Source: Nemertoderma westbladi (lineage: Eukaryota > Xenacoelomorpha > Nemertodermatida > Nemertodermatidae). Taken from it: 54,408 nt of DNA. Below, piece by piece: positions 12,201 to 22,744 of this stretch. The stretch spans positions 1 through 54,408 of the forward strand of contig JAUCBJ010005820.1 in the NCBI GenBank assembly GCA_032718475.1, read 5' to 3'. The position numbers were made by a program, and so were the translations under genes. Under the pieces are notes generated by a model. The model was not told the DNA's origin, searched no databases, and worked only from the letters and a program-made list of their open reading frames with translations. The first letter of the stretch is position 1. Each line of letters opens with the position of its first letter.

Positions 12201-14470
12201 ATTTGAGTCAGACAGTCTAGCGGCCTCTAGTTTAGTCGGACAGTCTAGCGGCCTCTAGTTGAATCGGACAGTCTAGCGGCCTCTAGTTGAGGCGGAGTCT
12301 AGCGGCCTCTATTTGAGTCGGACTGTCTAGCGGCCTCTAGTCGAGTCGAATAATCTAGCGGCCTCTAGTTGAGTCGGACAGTCTACCGGCCTCTATTTGA
12401 GTCGGACAGTCTAGCAGCCTCTATTTGAGCCGGACTGTCTAGCGGCCTCTAGATGAGTCGAATAATCTAGCGGCCTCTAGTTGAGTCGGACAGTCTACCG
12501 GCCTCTAGTTGAGTCGGACAGTCTAGCGGCCTCTAGTTGAGTCGGACAGTCTAGCGGCCTCTAGTTGAGGCGGAGTCTAGCGGCCTCTATTTGAGTCAGA
12601 TAGTCTACCGGCATCTAGTTGAGTCGGACCGTCTAGCGGCCTCTTGTTGAGTCGGACATTCTAGGGGCCTCTATTTGAGTCGGAGAGTCTAGCGGCCTCT
12701 AGTTGAGTCGGACAGTCTAGCGGCCTTTTGTTGAGGCGGAGTCTAGCGGCCTCTAGTTGAGTCGGACAGTCTAGCGGCCCCTATTTGAGTCAGACAGTCT
12801 AGCGGCCTCTAGATGAGTCGGACAGTCTAGCGGCCTCTAGTTGAGTCGGACAGTCTAGCGGCCTGTAGTTGAGTCAGACAGTCTAGCGGCCTCTAGTTGA
12901 GTCGGACAGTCTAGCGGCCTCTAGTTGAGTCGGACAGTCTACCGGCCTCTAGTTGAGTCGGACAGTCTAGCGGCCTCTAGTTGAGTCGGACTGTCTAGCG
13001 GCCTCTAGTTGATTCGGACAGTCTAGCGGCCTCTAGTTGAGGCGGAGTCTAGCGGCCTCTAGTTGAGTCGGACAGTCTAGCGGCCTCTAGTTGAGTCGGA
13101 CAGTCTAGCGGCCTGTAGTTGAGTCAGACAGTCTAGCGGTCTCTAGTTGAGTCGGACAGTCTAGCGGCCTGTAGTTGAGTCAGACAGTCTAGCGGCCTCT
13201 AGTTGAGTCAGACAATCTCGCGGCCTCTAGTTGAGTCGGACAGTCTAGCGGCCTCTAGTTGAGTCGGACAGTCTAGCGGCCTTTTGTTGAGGCGGAGTCT
13301 AGCGGCCTCTAGTTGAGGCGGAGTCTAGCGGCCTCTAGTTGAGTCAGACAGTCTCGCAGCCTCTAGTTGAGTCGGACAGTCTAGCGGCCTCTAGTTGAGT
13401 CGGACAGTCTAGCGGCCTTTTGTTGAGGCGGAGTCTAGCGGCCTCTAGTTGAGTCGGACAGTCTAGCGGCCTCTAGTTGAGTCGGACAGTCTAGCGGCCT
13501 CTAGTTGAGTCGGACAGTCTAGCGGCCTCTAGTTGAGTCGGACAGTCTAGCGGCCTGTAGTTGAGTCAGACAGTCTAGCGGCCTCTAGTTGAGGAGGAGT
13601 CTAGCGGCCTCTATTTGAGTCGGACAGTCTAGCAGCCTCTAGTTGAGTTGGACAGACTAGCGGCCTCTAGTTGAGTGGCACAGTCTAGCGGCCTCTATTT
13701 GAGTCGGGCTGTCTAGCGCCCTCTAGTTGAGTCGGATATTCTAGCGGCCTCTAGTTGAGTCGGACAGTCTAGCGGCCTCTACTTGAGTCGGACAGTCTAG
13801 CGGCCTTTATTTGAGTCAAACAGTCTAGCGGCCTCTAGTTTAGTCGGACAGTCTAGCGGCCTCTAGTTGAATCGGACAGTCTAGCGGCCTCTAGTTGAGG
13901 CGGAGTCTAGCGGCCTCTATTTGAGTCGGACTGTCTAGCGGCCTCTAGTCGAGTCGAATAATCTAGCGGCCTCTAGTTGAGTCGGACAGTCTACCGGCCT
14001 CTATTTGAGTCGGACAGTCTAGCAGCCTCTAGTTGAGTCGGACTGTCTAGCGGCCTCTAGTTGAATCGGACAGTCTAGCGGCCTCTATTTGAGTCGGACA
14101 GTCTAGCTGCATCTAGTTGAGTCGGACAGTCTAGCGGCCTCTAGTTGAGTCGGGCTGTCTAGCGGCCTCTAGTTGAGTCGGACAGTCTAGCGGCCTCTAT
14201 TTGAGTCGGACAGTCTAGCTGCCTCTAGTTGAGTCGGACAGTCTAGCGGCCTCTAGTTGAGTCGGACAGTCTAGCGGCCTCTAGTTGAGTCGGACAGTCT
14301 AGCGGCCTCTAGTTGAGGCGGAGTCTAGCGGCCTCTATTTGAGTCGGACAGTCTACCGGCATCTAGTTGAGTCGGACAGTCTAGCGGCCTCTAGTTGAGT
14401 CGGACTGTCTAGCGGCCTCTAGTTGAGTCGGATATTCTAGCGGCCTCTAGTTGAGTCGGACTGTCTAGCG
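9188..14470. repeat. 28-bp minisatellite, about 189 copies, seeded in the USF stop codon
   Basis: Consensus GACAGTCTAGCGGCCTCTAG plus TTGAGTCG. The first unit (9188-9215) encodes the last seven USF residues and its TGA. Variants include GACCGTC, GATATTC, TATTTGAG, and a short 26-bp form GAGGCGGAGTC. A higher-order duplication is visible: markers at 10591, 10811 and 11521 recur 1832 bp later at 12423, 12643 and 13353. A smaller 278-bp duplication links 11893 and 12171. No AATAAA occurs inside the array. Confidence 0.95.
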
Positions 14471-15011
14471 GATACATGCAGGCAGTTAGTACAGTACGAT
14501 AATTATTTTGGTTCTACAAGTTAGTACAATTATTTTGTAAATAGATTTTTCAAGTTATTTAGATTGTAGGTTTTGGTGTAGATTTACAATGTCGGTCTTT
14601 CTCGTTTACCATATTTATTGTAGAATAGAAACTAGGAAGATTTATACCGTTAGGTAAATAACAGCGAGAATTTGTTATTCAATATATAAACGAAAATTAC
14701 GATATATTTATAGGTTGTTAATTCTTCATAAGGTTTTGTAGATTTGCTTACTAATACGTTTACGTTAAACCATGTGCTACAGTTAGAATTACCAATACTC
14801 TCAATATTCAATAATTTCCATCGATTGATAAGTAGTTTACTTTTATGGCCTTGTGCAGCATAATATTTGTGTCGATCTAATCAAGTAGTTTAAACAAAAA
14901 TCGGAACGAACTAAATATAATAAGGTGACTTTCCAAAGAGGGCGAACTAGAAAGTGGTAATAAGTGGAAGTGGATGTTAAAACTAACCAATAAAATCCTA
15001 TTAACCAAACT
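14471..15011. other. AT-rich spacer between two arrays
   Basis: No gene is visible. It contains the first canonical plus-strand AATAAA (14989) after the USF stop. Confidence 0.5.
14989..14994 (+). promoter_or_regulatory. First AATAAA downstream of USF
   Basis: CCAATAAAATCC is the first canonical poly(A) signal I see on the plus strand after the stop at 9211. If it is used, the whole 28-bp array lies in the 3' UTR. A variant signal nearer the stop cannot be excluded. Confidence 0.35.
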
Positions 15012-16805
15012 AGTTGAATTACAGCTGTAACCATTATCCAATCAGTGATTAGTTCCTGAGTTATAGCTGTGACCATTATCCAATCCAGTGATTAGTAACG
15101 GAGTTATAGCTGTGACCATTATCCAATCAGTGATTAGTACCGGAGTTATAGCTGTGACCATTATCCAATCAGTAATTAGTACCGGAATTACAGCTGTGAC
15201 CATTATCCAATCAGTGATTAGTTCCGGAGTTATAGCTGTGACCATTATCCAATCAGTGATTAGTACCGGAGTTATAGCTGTGACCATTATCCAATCAGTG
15301 ATTAGTACCTGAGTTATACCTGTGACCATTATCCAATCCAGTGATTAGTTCCTGAGTTATAGCTGTGACCATTATCCAATCAGTGATTAGTTCCTGAGTT
15401 ATAGCTGTGACCATTATCCAATCCAGTGATTAGTAACGGAGTTATAGCTGTGACCATTATCCAATCAGTGATTAGTTCCGGAGTTATAGCTGTGACCATT
15501 ATCCAATCCAGTGATTAGTAACGGAGTTATAGCTGTGACCATTATCCAATCAGTGATTAGTACCGGAGTTATAGCTGTGACCATTATCCAATCCAGTGAT
15601 TAGTAACGGAGTTATAGCTGTGACCATTATCCAATCAGTGATTAGTACCGGAGTTATAGCTGTGACCATTATCCAATCAGTAATTAGTACCGGAATTACA
15701 GCTGTGACCATTATCCAATCAGTGATTAGTTCCGGAGTTATAGCTGTGACCATTATCCAATCAGTGATTAGTACCGGAGTTATACCTGTGACCATTATCC
15801 AATCCAGTGATTAGTTCCGAGTTATAGCTGTGACCATTATCCAACCGGAGTTATAGCTGTGACCATTATCCAATCAGTGATTAGTACCGGAGTTATAGCT
15901 GTGACCATTATCCAATCAGTGATTAGTACCGGAGTTATAGCTGTGACCATTATCCAATCAGTAATTAGTACCGGAATTACAGCTGTGACCATTATCCAAT
16001 CAGTGATTAGTTCCGGAGTTATAGCTGTGACCATTATCCAATCAGTGATTAGTACCGGAGTTATACCTGTGACCATTATCCAATCCAGTGATTAGTTCCG
16101 AGTTATAGCTGTGACCATTATCCAACCGGAGTTATAGCTGTGACCATTATCCAATCAGTGATTAGTACCGGAGTTATAGCTGTGACCATTATCCAATCAG
16201 TGATTAGTACCGGAGTTATAGCTGTGACCATTATCCAATCAGTGATTAGTTCCGGAGTTATAGCTGTGACCATTATCCAATCAGTGATTAGTTCTGGAGT
16301 TATAGCTGTGACCATTATCCAATCAGTGATTAGTACCGGAGTTATAGCTGACCATTATCCAATCCAGTGATTAGTAACGGAGTTATAGCTGTGACCATTA
16401 TCCAATCAGTGATTAGTAACGGAGTTATAGCTGTGACCATTATCCAATCAGTGATTAGTACCGGAGTTATAGCTGTGACCATTATCCAATCAGTGATTAG
16501 TTCCGGAGTTATAGCTGTGACCATTATCCAATCAGTGATTAGTTCCGGAGTTATAGCTGTGACCATTATCCAATCAGTGATTAGTACCGGAGTTATAGCT
16601 GTGACCATTATCCAATCAGTGATTAGTACCGGAGATATAGCTGTGACCATTATCCAATCAGTGATTAGTTCCGGAGTTATAGCAGTGACCATTATCTAAT
16701 CAGTGATTAGTACCGGAGTTATAGCTGTGACCATTATCCAATCAGTGATTAGTACCGGAGTTATAGCTGTGACCATTAGCCAATCAGTGATTAGTACCTG
16801 AGTTA
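15012..16805. repeat. 42-bp minisatellite with CCAATCAG, about 42 copies
   Basis: The unit is 42 bp (TTATAGCTGTGACCATTATC then CAATCAGTGATTAGTACCGGAG); some units have an extra C (CAATCCAGTG) and are 43 bp. A higher-order repeat of 281 bp is visible: the deletion variant TTAGTTCCGAGTT occurs at 15811 and 16092. Each unit carries CCAATCAG and the dyad AATCAGTGATT. Being 14 codons long, it leaves repetitive open frames on both strands, which I reject as genes. Confidence 0.95.
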
Positions 16806-17303
16806 ACCATTCATCAACATGGCGACGACCCGGCCAACGCAACCGTCAGACGGTACCACCACATCATCTGCACCAACTCCCAGCCGTTCCACGAAATCTC
16901 GCCATCCTGCATCTGCCTCCACTGAACTCTACCCTGCTCAAATCGATACCACGCCCAATCGTGTACCACTTGTCCACCGCTGTGCCTCCACTGAACTCTA
17001 CCCTGCTCAAACCGATACCACGCCCAATCGTGTACCCCTTGTCCACCGCTGTCCATATCCACCTCCACTGAACTCTACCCTGCTCAAATCGATACCACGC
17101 CCAATCGTGTACCCCTTGTCCACCGCTGTCCATATCCACCTCCACTGAACTCTACCCTGCTCAAATCGATACCACGCCCAATCGTGTACCCCTTGTCCAC
17201 CGCTGTCCATATCCACCTCCTAACCACACTTTTTTTCCTAACATTTTTATTTTATTATCAATTTTAATTAAATTTTTACTATTTTTACCTCGTCTTATTA
17301 ATA
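16806..17303. mobile_element. 498-bp insertion in the 42-bp array, 14-bp direct repeats
   Basis: The insertion is bounded by TAGTACCTGAGTTA at 16792-16805 and 17304-17317. Beyond it, part of one more 42-bp unit continues (GCCAATCAGTGATTAGTAAC), so the insert split the array. Inside are four copies of CTGAACTCTACCCTGCTCAA at 16922, 16991, 17068 and 17145 (spacing 69, 77, 77), then a T-rich end. A 14-bp target duplication fits retroposition, but no tRNA-like promoter boxes or coding frame are seen, so the family is unknown. Confidence 0.6.
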
Positions 17304-17317
17304 TAGTACCTGAGTTA

Positions 17318-18160
17318 TGTATGTGAACATTAGCCAATCAGTGATTAGTAACAGCACCGCTGAACATCACTATCCCTGTTATTACCATATGCGTTATGCT
17401 ACCCTTTGGATATTGTTGCATATTATTTTCTGTTATATAGTAATTATAATTATAAATTAGGTATTAATGTAAGAATAATATGATAATATCAATACATGGC
17501 TTTTAATACTTAGCCGTTTATATCTCATTATTTTTCAGTTTGTATAGTTTTATATTTTTATGTGCTATAATAAAATGAAAAATTGGAAAGCTTGAAAACT
17601 ATTAGTTAGATGTTTTAGTGTTGATCTTTATTACGTTGCCTGTATTGTTTGTTATTAAATTATTAATCATTTTAACTTACCGATTATATAAACATGATGG
17701 ATTTGAGTCAAATAATAATTATTCAGTTGTTAAAATAATGGCTATTGGATTGGTAATTAATCTAAACTCTCCTATTGGGAATGAGATGAGTATTATTAGG
17801 TCCCCTGAAACTCAGTAAGAAAATTCACCCTTAACCAATCGGGAAGTGTCATTTATAATGACATCAGAGTCCATATTCCATTCGTACCCACCCCATTCAG
17901 CCATTAGCGTTGAATAAAGTTTACTCCAAGAGTGGGTCAGTCGTGAGGCAATTATAGGGAGCAGTTTGTTGGCTTTTGGGGACATGACTCAGTGGCAAGA
18001 ATCCACAAGGGACGAGAAGTCACCTCCGACGTGCTGTGACAGCAGCTCTGTAAAGCCGCTATGCCCAATGGTTTCTTATCCTTTTTTAAATACCTTTTTC
18101 TAGTTAGACGCACTTGAGACCCCGACTGTAGTGTGTAGGTACTCGTTATTTGCAAGTCTC
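17318..18160. other. No gene seen
   Basis: AT-rich DNA starting with the residual 42-bp unit (to about 17355). Short frames such as 17618-17818 are hydrophobic and lack recognisable features. Confidence 0.5.
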
Positions 18161-18161
18161 A

Positions 18162-18167
18162 TTTATT
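18162..18167 (-). promoter_or_regulatory. Poly(A) signal of CIAO3
   Basis: TTTATT on the plus strand is AATAAA on the minus strand, about 190 nt after the CIAO3 stop and correctly placed for a short 3' UTR. Confidence 0.55.
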
Positions 18168-18355
18168 GAACAATTATTGTATTGTAGGTAGACCTAGTCC
18201 TCCTTCAATCGTTTGTTTTATACCATTTCTAAGCCGTGATCCTATCTCTGATTTCCCGGAAGTCAGTTATTTTCCCAGTTATTTAACCGGCGGGCAGGAA
18301 ACAACACGAGGGCGAATAATAATATGTAATTATACTGTATCTGCAGAATAAATAT

Positions 18356-19777
18356 TTACCACTTAATATTCAATCGAGTTAAATTTGTCTCAACTTTGCG
18401 ATATTGAGTATGTAACGAGTACTTAAGTTGGTCTTCGTTTTCCAACCAATCAGCGTAAGCGATATTTACATTGGGGTTACTATTGGCTTCTCTATATGGT
18501 AGAGTTTGGTACAGACGGGATGCCTGACCTAATCGCATCTGTCCATCCGATTGGCTATCTTTTGAGTTAAATTGTCCGCCTCCATTCAGACATCCCGAAG
18601 GACACGCCATTATTTCAACGAAGTCGTAATCGCACTTCCCCTGCTTTATTTTACGGACTATATTTTGTATATTGCGAAACCCGTAAACAAAAACAAACTT
18701 TAGGTGAGACTTTGTGGGATTATTGGAGACGGGGATAACAACCTCCTGCAAATCGGAATTACGGAGTTCCTTGTAAAGCAAATCGGGAATGTCGACGCCC
18801 TGGTTGAACCGGCGGAAGGCCTGCCTAGCAACGTGTTCTAGATAACCACCGGAACCACGGTCCCCTTCAGTCACGTACAAACCATCTACCATCATAGACT
18901 GCTCGAATTCAGCGACGTCATCTAAGACATCGACTAAACTAGCGACTTTATCGCGTATCATTTGGGTTAGCTCTCCGGAGGTGAGCACCAGGTTGACTTC
19001 CCGCCCTCCCCCAGCAGTTTGGAACTCTGACCTCGAAGCTTCCAGTTTCTTATCGTAACACGGCATAATGAAGACGTGGAATACCGCCCTCCCTCCCGAA
19101 ACTGAATCCAACCAACTACCCATAATCTGTTGACTCGACCGAACGCTACTCATGTACGGCAGAATGAATTCTCCGTGAGTCTTCTCCGCGTAACACACCC
19201 ATCCTGGACACGCGCTCGTCACCAATGGCAGTCCGTCGCCGGTTTCGCATCGCTCCATAAACTCTCGGCTCGTCTCAACTAAACTCAAATCGTTCGCGAC
19301 AGTTAGATTGTAGACTTTGTGGACGCCGATATCGAGGAGAAATCTCCTAAGTTTCGAGTAAGTTTGTTCCATAGATAGACTGAAGGTTGAGGCGAGAGAG
19401 GCAACAGACTGGGTGGAGACACAAACAACAACTACCCGCACCTCGACACCAGAGTTCCCGGCACGTGTGTTAGACTCCAACACGCGGTAGAACTCCGCGG
19501 AACTTTGCTCTGAAACCAGGACACTCTCGGCTGATGTTATGCAGCCACTACAAGCTAGACAATCATTCAATGTAATCTCCACCGCTTTGACGCTGCCGTC
19601 AACAGTGGCAGTCTTGCTGTAAACCCCATCCGTCTCCATGGCAATAGTCCCCCGCTTTTTCTGCTGTTGAAGGTGGTTGCTAGACGATGAGGCTACTTCC
19701 ACTGGTTTGATGCAGTCCTGGGAAGGATTAATGTAATCGTCTAACCCAACTAATTTTAGCACTCCTGAAACGCTCAT
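18356..19777 (-). CDS. CIAO3: Cytosolic iron-sulfur assembly component 3 (Nar1/IOP1/NARFL)
   Basis: A complete 473-residue frame in one exon; the family is usually about 470-480 residues. The start MSVSGVLKLVGLDDYINPSQ matches the conserved N-terminus. CIAO3 is an iron-hydrogenase-like protein that links early and late steps of cytosolic Fe-S cluster assembly, passing clusters to the CIAO1/CIAO2/MMS19 targeting complex. Both cluster sites look intact: Cys22 with Cys73, Cys76 and Cys79 (DCLACSGC), and Cys190 (TSACPGW), Cys240 (MPCYDKK), Cys392 and Cys396 (ACPSGC). The C-terminus ends in IKW, fitting the conserved C-terminal aromatic (Trp) end used by the targeting complex. The absence of introns is notable because vertebrate orthologues have many; there is no poly(A) tract, stop or frameshift to suggest a dead retrocopy. 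Confidence 0.96.
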   Translation of the reverse strand: MSVSGVLKLVGLDDYINPSQDCIKPVEVASSSSNHLQQQKKRGTIAMETDGVYSKTATVDGSVKAVEITLNDCLACSGCITSAESVLVSEQSSAEFYRVLESNTRAGNSGVEVRVVVVCVSTQSVASLASTFSLSMEQTYSKLRRFLLDIGVHKVYNLTVANDLSLVETSREFMERCETGDGLPLVTSACPGWVCYAEKTHGEFILPYMSSVRSSQQIMGSWLDSVSGGRAVFHVFIMPCYDKKLEASRSEFQTAGGGREVNLVLTSGELTQMIRDKVASLVDVLDDVAEFEQSMMVDGLYVTEGDRGSGGYLEHVARQAFRRFNQGVDIPDLLYKELRNSDLQEVVIPVSNNPTKSHLKFVFVYGFRNIQNIVRKIKQGKCDYDFVEIMACPSGCLNGGGQFNSKDSQSDGQMRLGQASRLYQTLPYREANSNPNVNIAYADWLENEDQLKYSLHTQYRKVETNLTRLNIKW

Positions 19778-20121
19778 GATGAACGCTCGGATTCAACTCA
19801 GCAGCTCAGTAGTTAATCGCTCGATAAATTAAATGAATTAAATCTGCATGACTTAAATATAAATAAATGTTGTCCGCTGTCCGGTCCGTGCAGTGAGGGA
19901 AGGTATAAGGCAGTGCAGCAGTGAGGCGGTGTGTATCAAATCTAATAATGTTAATCCCGGTTGCCGGTACTCAGGTACTATTCCCTACTGCAGTACTGCT
20001 GTACTCGTACTGTAACCTGATCAGCTGACTGCACTGCAAGACTGCACTGCCATGGCCTACGCACTGCACTGTATCTAATTTTACTTACAGTACGGTATTT
20101 AAACAGGGTTGTGGGGCGAGA
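19778..20121. promoter_or_regulatory. Upstream region of CIAO3
   Basis: It lies 5' of the CIAO3 start on the minus strand, so the promoter is probably here. I see an A/T-rich patch at 19850-19870 but no convincing core element. Short GTACTGCTGTACT-type repeats lie at 19985-20005. Confidence 0.35.
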
Positions 20122-20668
20122 CACGTAGTCGGCGAGCCTTGGCATACGGTTCATATAGGGCAAATGGGGCATGTCCGTCTGTATGTCTGTCTGTCTGGTA
20201 AATGTTTGAACGCGAATATCTCGGCATCGCTGGTTCGGAATTGAACCAAACTTAGTAGGTAAGTAGTAGAGAGAAAGTTTAGAAAGTTTGGTGAAAAATC
20301 ATGCAGTCTGACGTCAGCTACGACAGATTATGTGGTTTTTAGAAAATGTTAAATTTCTCGGGAAGGCCTCATTTTCCTGAGCTGAAATTTTGGTGGCCTG
20401 TAGAGAATCATGAAGTCTATCTTTTACGAAATTGAAAAGTTAAGACATTTAATTGGGGATCCGCTAGAGACTCAGAAGTAATGACATAGGTACCGGTACG
20501 GTACTGCTGTACAGTGCTGCACTGGTAAGTACGAAATTGCAGAATAACAATTTGACACCACCTATTGTATATCGAATGAATACATTTATAGCATGGGATA
20601 TGGGGTCCAAACTAGACATGCCCCATTTGCTCTATATGAACCGTATGCCAAGGCTTGCCGACTACGTG
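20122..20668. mobile_element. Element with 54-bp inverted ends
   Basis: CACGTAGTCGGCGAGCCTTG at 20122 reappears inverted at 20615-20668 with few mismatches over 54 bp. The 440-bp interior has no coding frame. No target duplication is evident. Confidence 0.6.
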
Positions 20669-20887
20669 CTGCGCGAAGTCCCCACGAACGTGTTGTACCA
20701 TGTACGGACTACGTACTTTTTTCCTAAGTTGTGCGCACAGCTTTCTGACTTAGAAGGTTAAATTGTGGGCAAGATAATAAGTTTTAATACCGGTACTAAG
20801 TTTCTATATCAAGATACCCTTAGATGTGCGCAATGCGGTATCCGTGGAAGCTTTTAAACATAATATCAAAACACAGTTCCTGAGTAA

Positions 20888-21273
20888 GGGGCCGTCCAAG
20901 TATGACGTCTGCACTTTTCCCCAAAATGTTGACCCCCTCCCTCCCCTAAATCAGATGTCATCAGATAGGCGTTGACCCCACCCCCCCCCCCCCCCCCAAA
21001 TCAGATTAAAAAAAATTTCGCGTCCTAATCATTGAAACATGGTGACTGGTAACTGAAACAGAAGGTCGTGCTACGGGCATTCGGGGGCTTCGAACAATTA
21101 AAATAGGCAAGCTATTTACTCTTCTGCTATCTCTTCTAGCACCTATAAATGAACATGCTGACGTCAGATTTTGGCTGACCCCCTCCCCTCCCCCCATCAG
21201 CACGTCATCAGATTTTCCCAACCCCCCCCCCCCCCCCCCCCCTAAAGTGCTGACGTCATACTTGGACGGCCCC
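20888..21273. mobile_element. 386-bp MITE, GGGGCCGTCCAAGTATGACG ends, TAA duplication
   Basis: The terminal sequence GGGGCCGTCCAAGTATGACG at 20888 is perfectly inverted at 21254-21273, and TAA flanks both sides (20885-20887, 21274-21276). A 3-bp TAA target and G-rich ends suggest a PIF/Harbinger-type non-autonomous element. Two poly(C) runs lie inside (near 20980 and 21222). No transposase is encoded. Confidence 0.75.
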
Positions 21274-21360
21274 TAAACTAATTTCCAACGAAAATACAAT
21301 ATGGGAATATTGAAAACTGCATCCCAGAGAAGTAAAATAAATAAACGAAAAAACGAATTT

Positions 21361-21429
21361 GAAGGGCCAATTAATATATTCGTTTTTTTTTTAATTCTGT
21401 GAAATTAAAAAAAAACGAATTGGCCCTTC
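21361..21429. repeat. Short hairpin with GAAGGGCCAATT arms
   Basis: GAAGGGCCAATT followed by CGTTTTTTTTTTAATT is inverted after a short CTGTGA loop as AATTAAAAAAAAACGAATT and GGCCCTTC. Confidence 0.6.
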
Positions 21430-21659
21430 TGGTCCACCATAAGGTTTAAATATATTAGTAAACCAGAAAAAACACAGATGACAGAGAACATTTAATATTA
21501 CAGAAACTACAACCCCCTTTAAATGGTTACAAACCTCCAGCAATAAGTTAACTAAACGGAGGACGAGTATGGGGCAACGACATTGGAACATCCCCTACAA
21601 CCATATTAAACTTAAATGACATAAAGAACCATTGCTTATTTGGAGATATTTGGCAATAA

Positions 21660-22584
21660 ATATACACCATGAACGTAATATAGTGTCATTTTCTGATGAC
21701 ACGGACCCCCCCTCCAGATTTTTCTACAAATCTGTATCATATTGCTTGAAATTTGAAACACAACTAGTTCCACTCACCGTCGATGACCCCATGAAGCCGG
21801 AATTTTAGATTTTGCTTTTAATTTTTTTTAATAAGCGTTTTAAATAAGTGTCTTTTGCGAAATCGCACCCACCGTATCATGGCCATTCTTCAGATTAGTT
21901 TTCATTTCATTGGAAAGCATGCGTTGCAAGGATTCCAAATATGTAACAATATCTGAATTTCGTTGAGAAACAGCTGAGATATAGGCGTTCAAAGATTGCA
22001 AGAATTATCGTTCGATAAATGCCATTTACTCTATTTAATAAATTAACAATGTTCTGATACATTTTGTTTATGTATGAATAGCTACGCAATAGATATATCG
22101 TATAGGCATACCGCTGTTGCCCATCAACTCATAAAATAAATAACACTAGAATATTGTGTATTTATTAAATAGAATAAATGGCCTCCAGCGAACGATAATT
22201 CTTGCAATCTTTGAACGCATATATCTCAGCTGTTTCTCAACGAAATTCAGATATTGTTACATATTTGGAATCCTTGTAACGCATACTTTCCAATGATATA
22301 AAATTACGAAAATTAAAACGATAAAATTAAAATATAAAATTACGACTAATCTGCAGAATGGCCATGATACGGAGGGTGCGATTTCGCAAAAGACGCTTTT
22401 TTAAAACGTTTATTAAAGAAATTTAAAGGCGAAATCGAAAATTCCGGCTTCATGGGGTCAACGACGGTGCGTGGAACTAGTTGTGTTTCAAATTTCAAGC
22501 AATATGATAAAGATTTGTAGAAAAATCTGGGGGGGGGTCCGTGTCATCAGAAAATGACACTATATTACGGTTCATGGTGTATAT
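21660..22584. mobile_element. 925-bp fold-back element with arms of about 440 bp
   Basis: ATATACACCATGAAC at 21660 is mirrored by GTTCATGGTGTATAT ending at 22584. Matching arms continue inward, including TCATTTTCTGATGACACGGA, AACTAGTTCCAC, CCCCATGAAGCCGGAATTTT and TGCAAGAATTATCGTTCG. The centre is 100-150 bp. A related centre with TCTAGAACATTTTGTTTG occurs at 41880-42065. No transposase frame and no clear target duplication are seen. Confidence 0.75.
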
Positions 22585-22744
22585 GCAGTACGCGTGTGTG
22601 TGTGTATTAACTGAACAGACAGGGAAGAAACAAATATGTTTATTTTCAATGGTTAAGAATAACAGAAGCAGAGGTAAAATAGATTCTACATTATGTTCTG
22701 TCCATGCCAGTCAGTCTATCTCTCTATATCTTTAACTATTCAAT

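Noticed and set aside
9188-14470. CRISPR-like array (28-bp repeats)
   Set aside because: Units are contiguous with no unique spacers, and the context is a eukaryotic gene; it is a minisatellite. The same applies to the 26-bp array at 51.8 kb.
14843-16699. Frames with VTIIQSVISTGVIA and MVTAITPVLITDWI repeats on both strands
   Set aside because: Both are translations of the 42-bp array.
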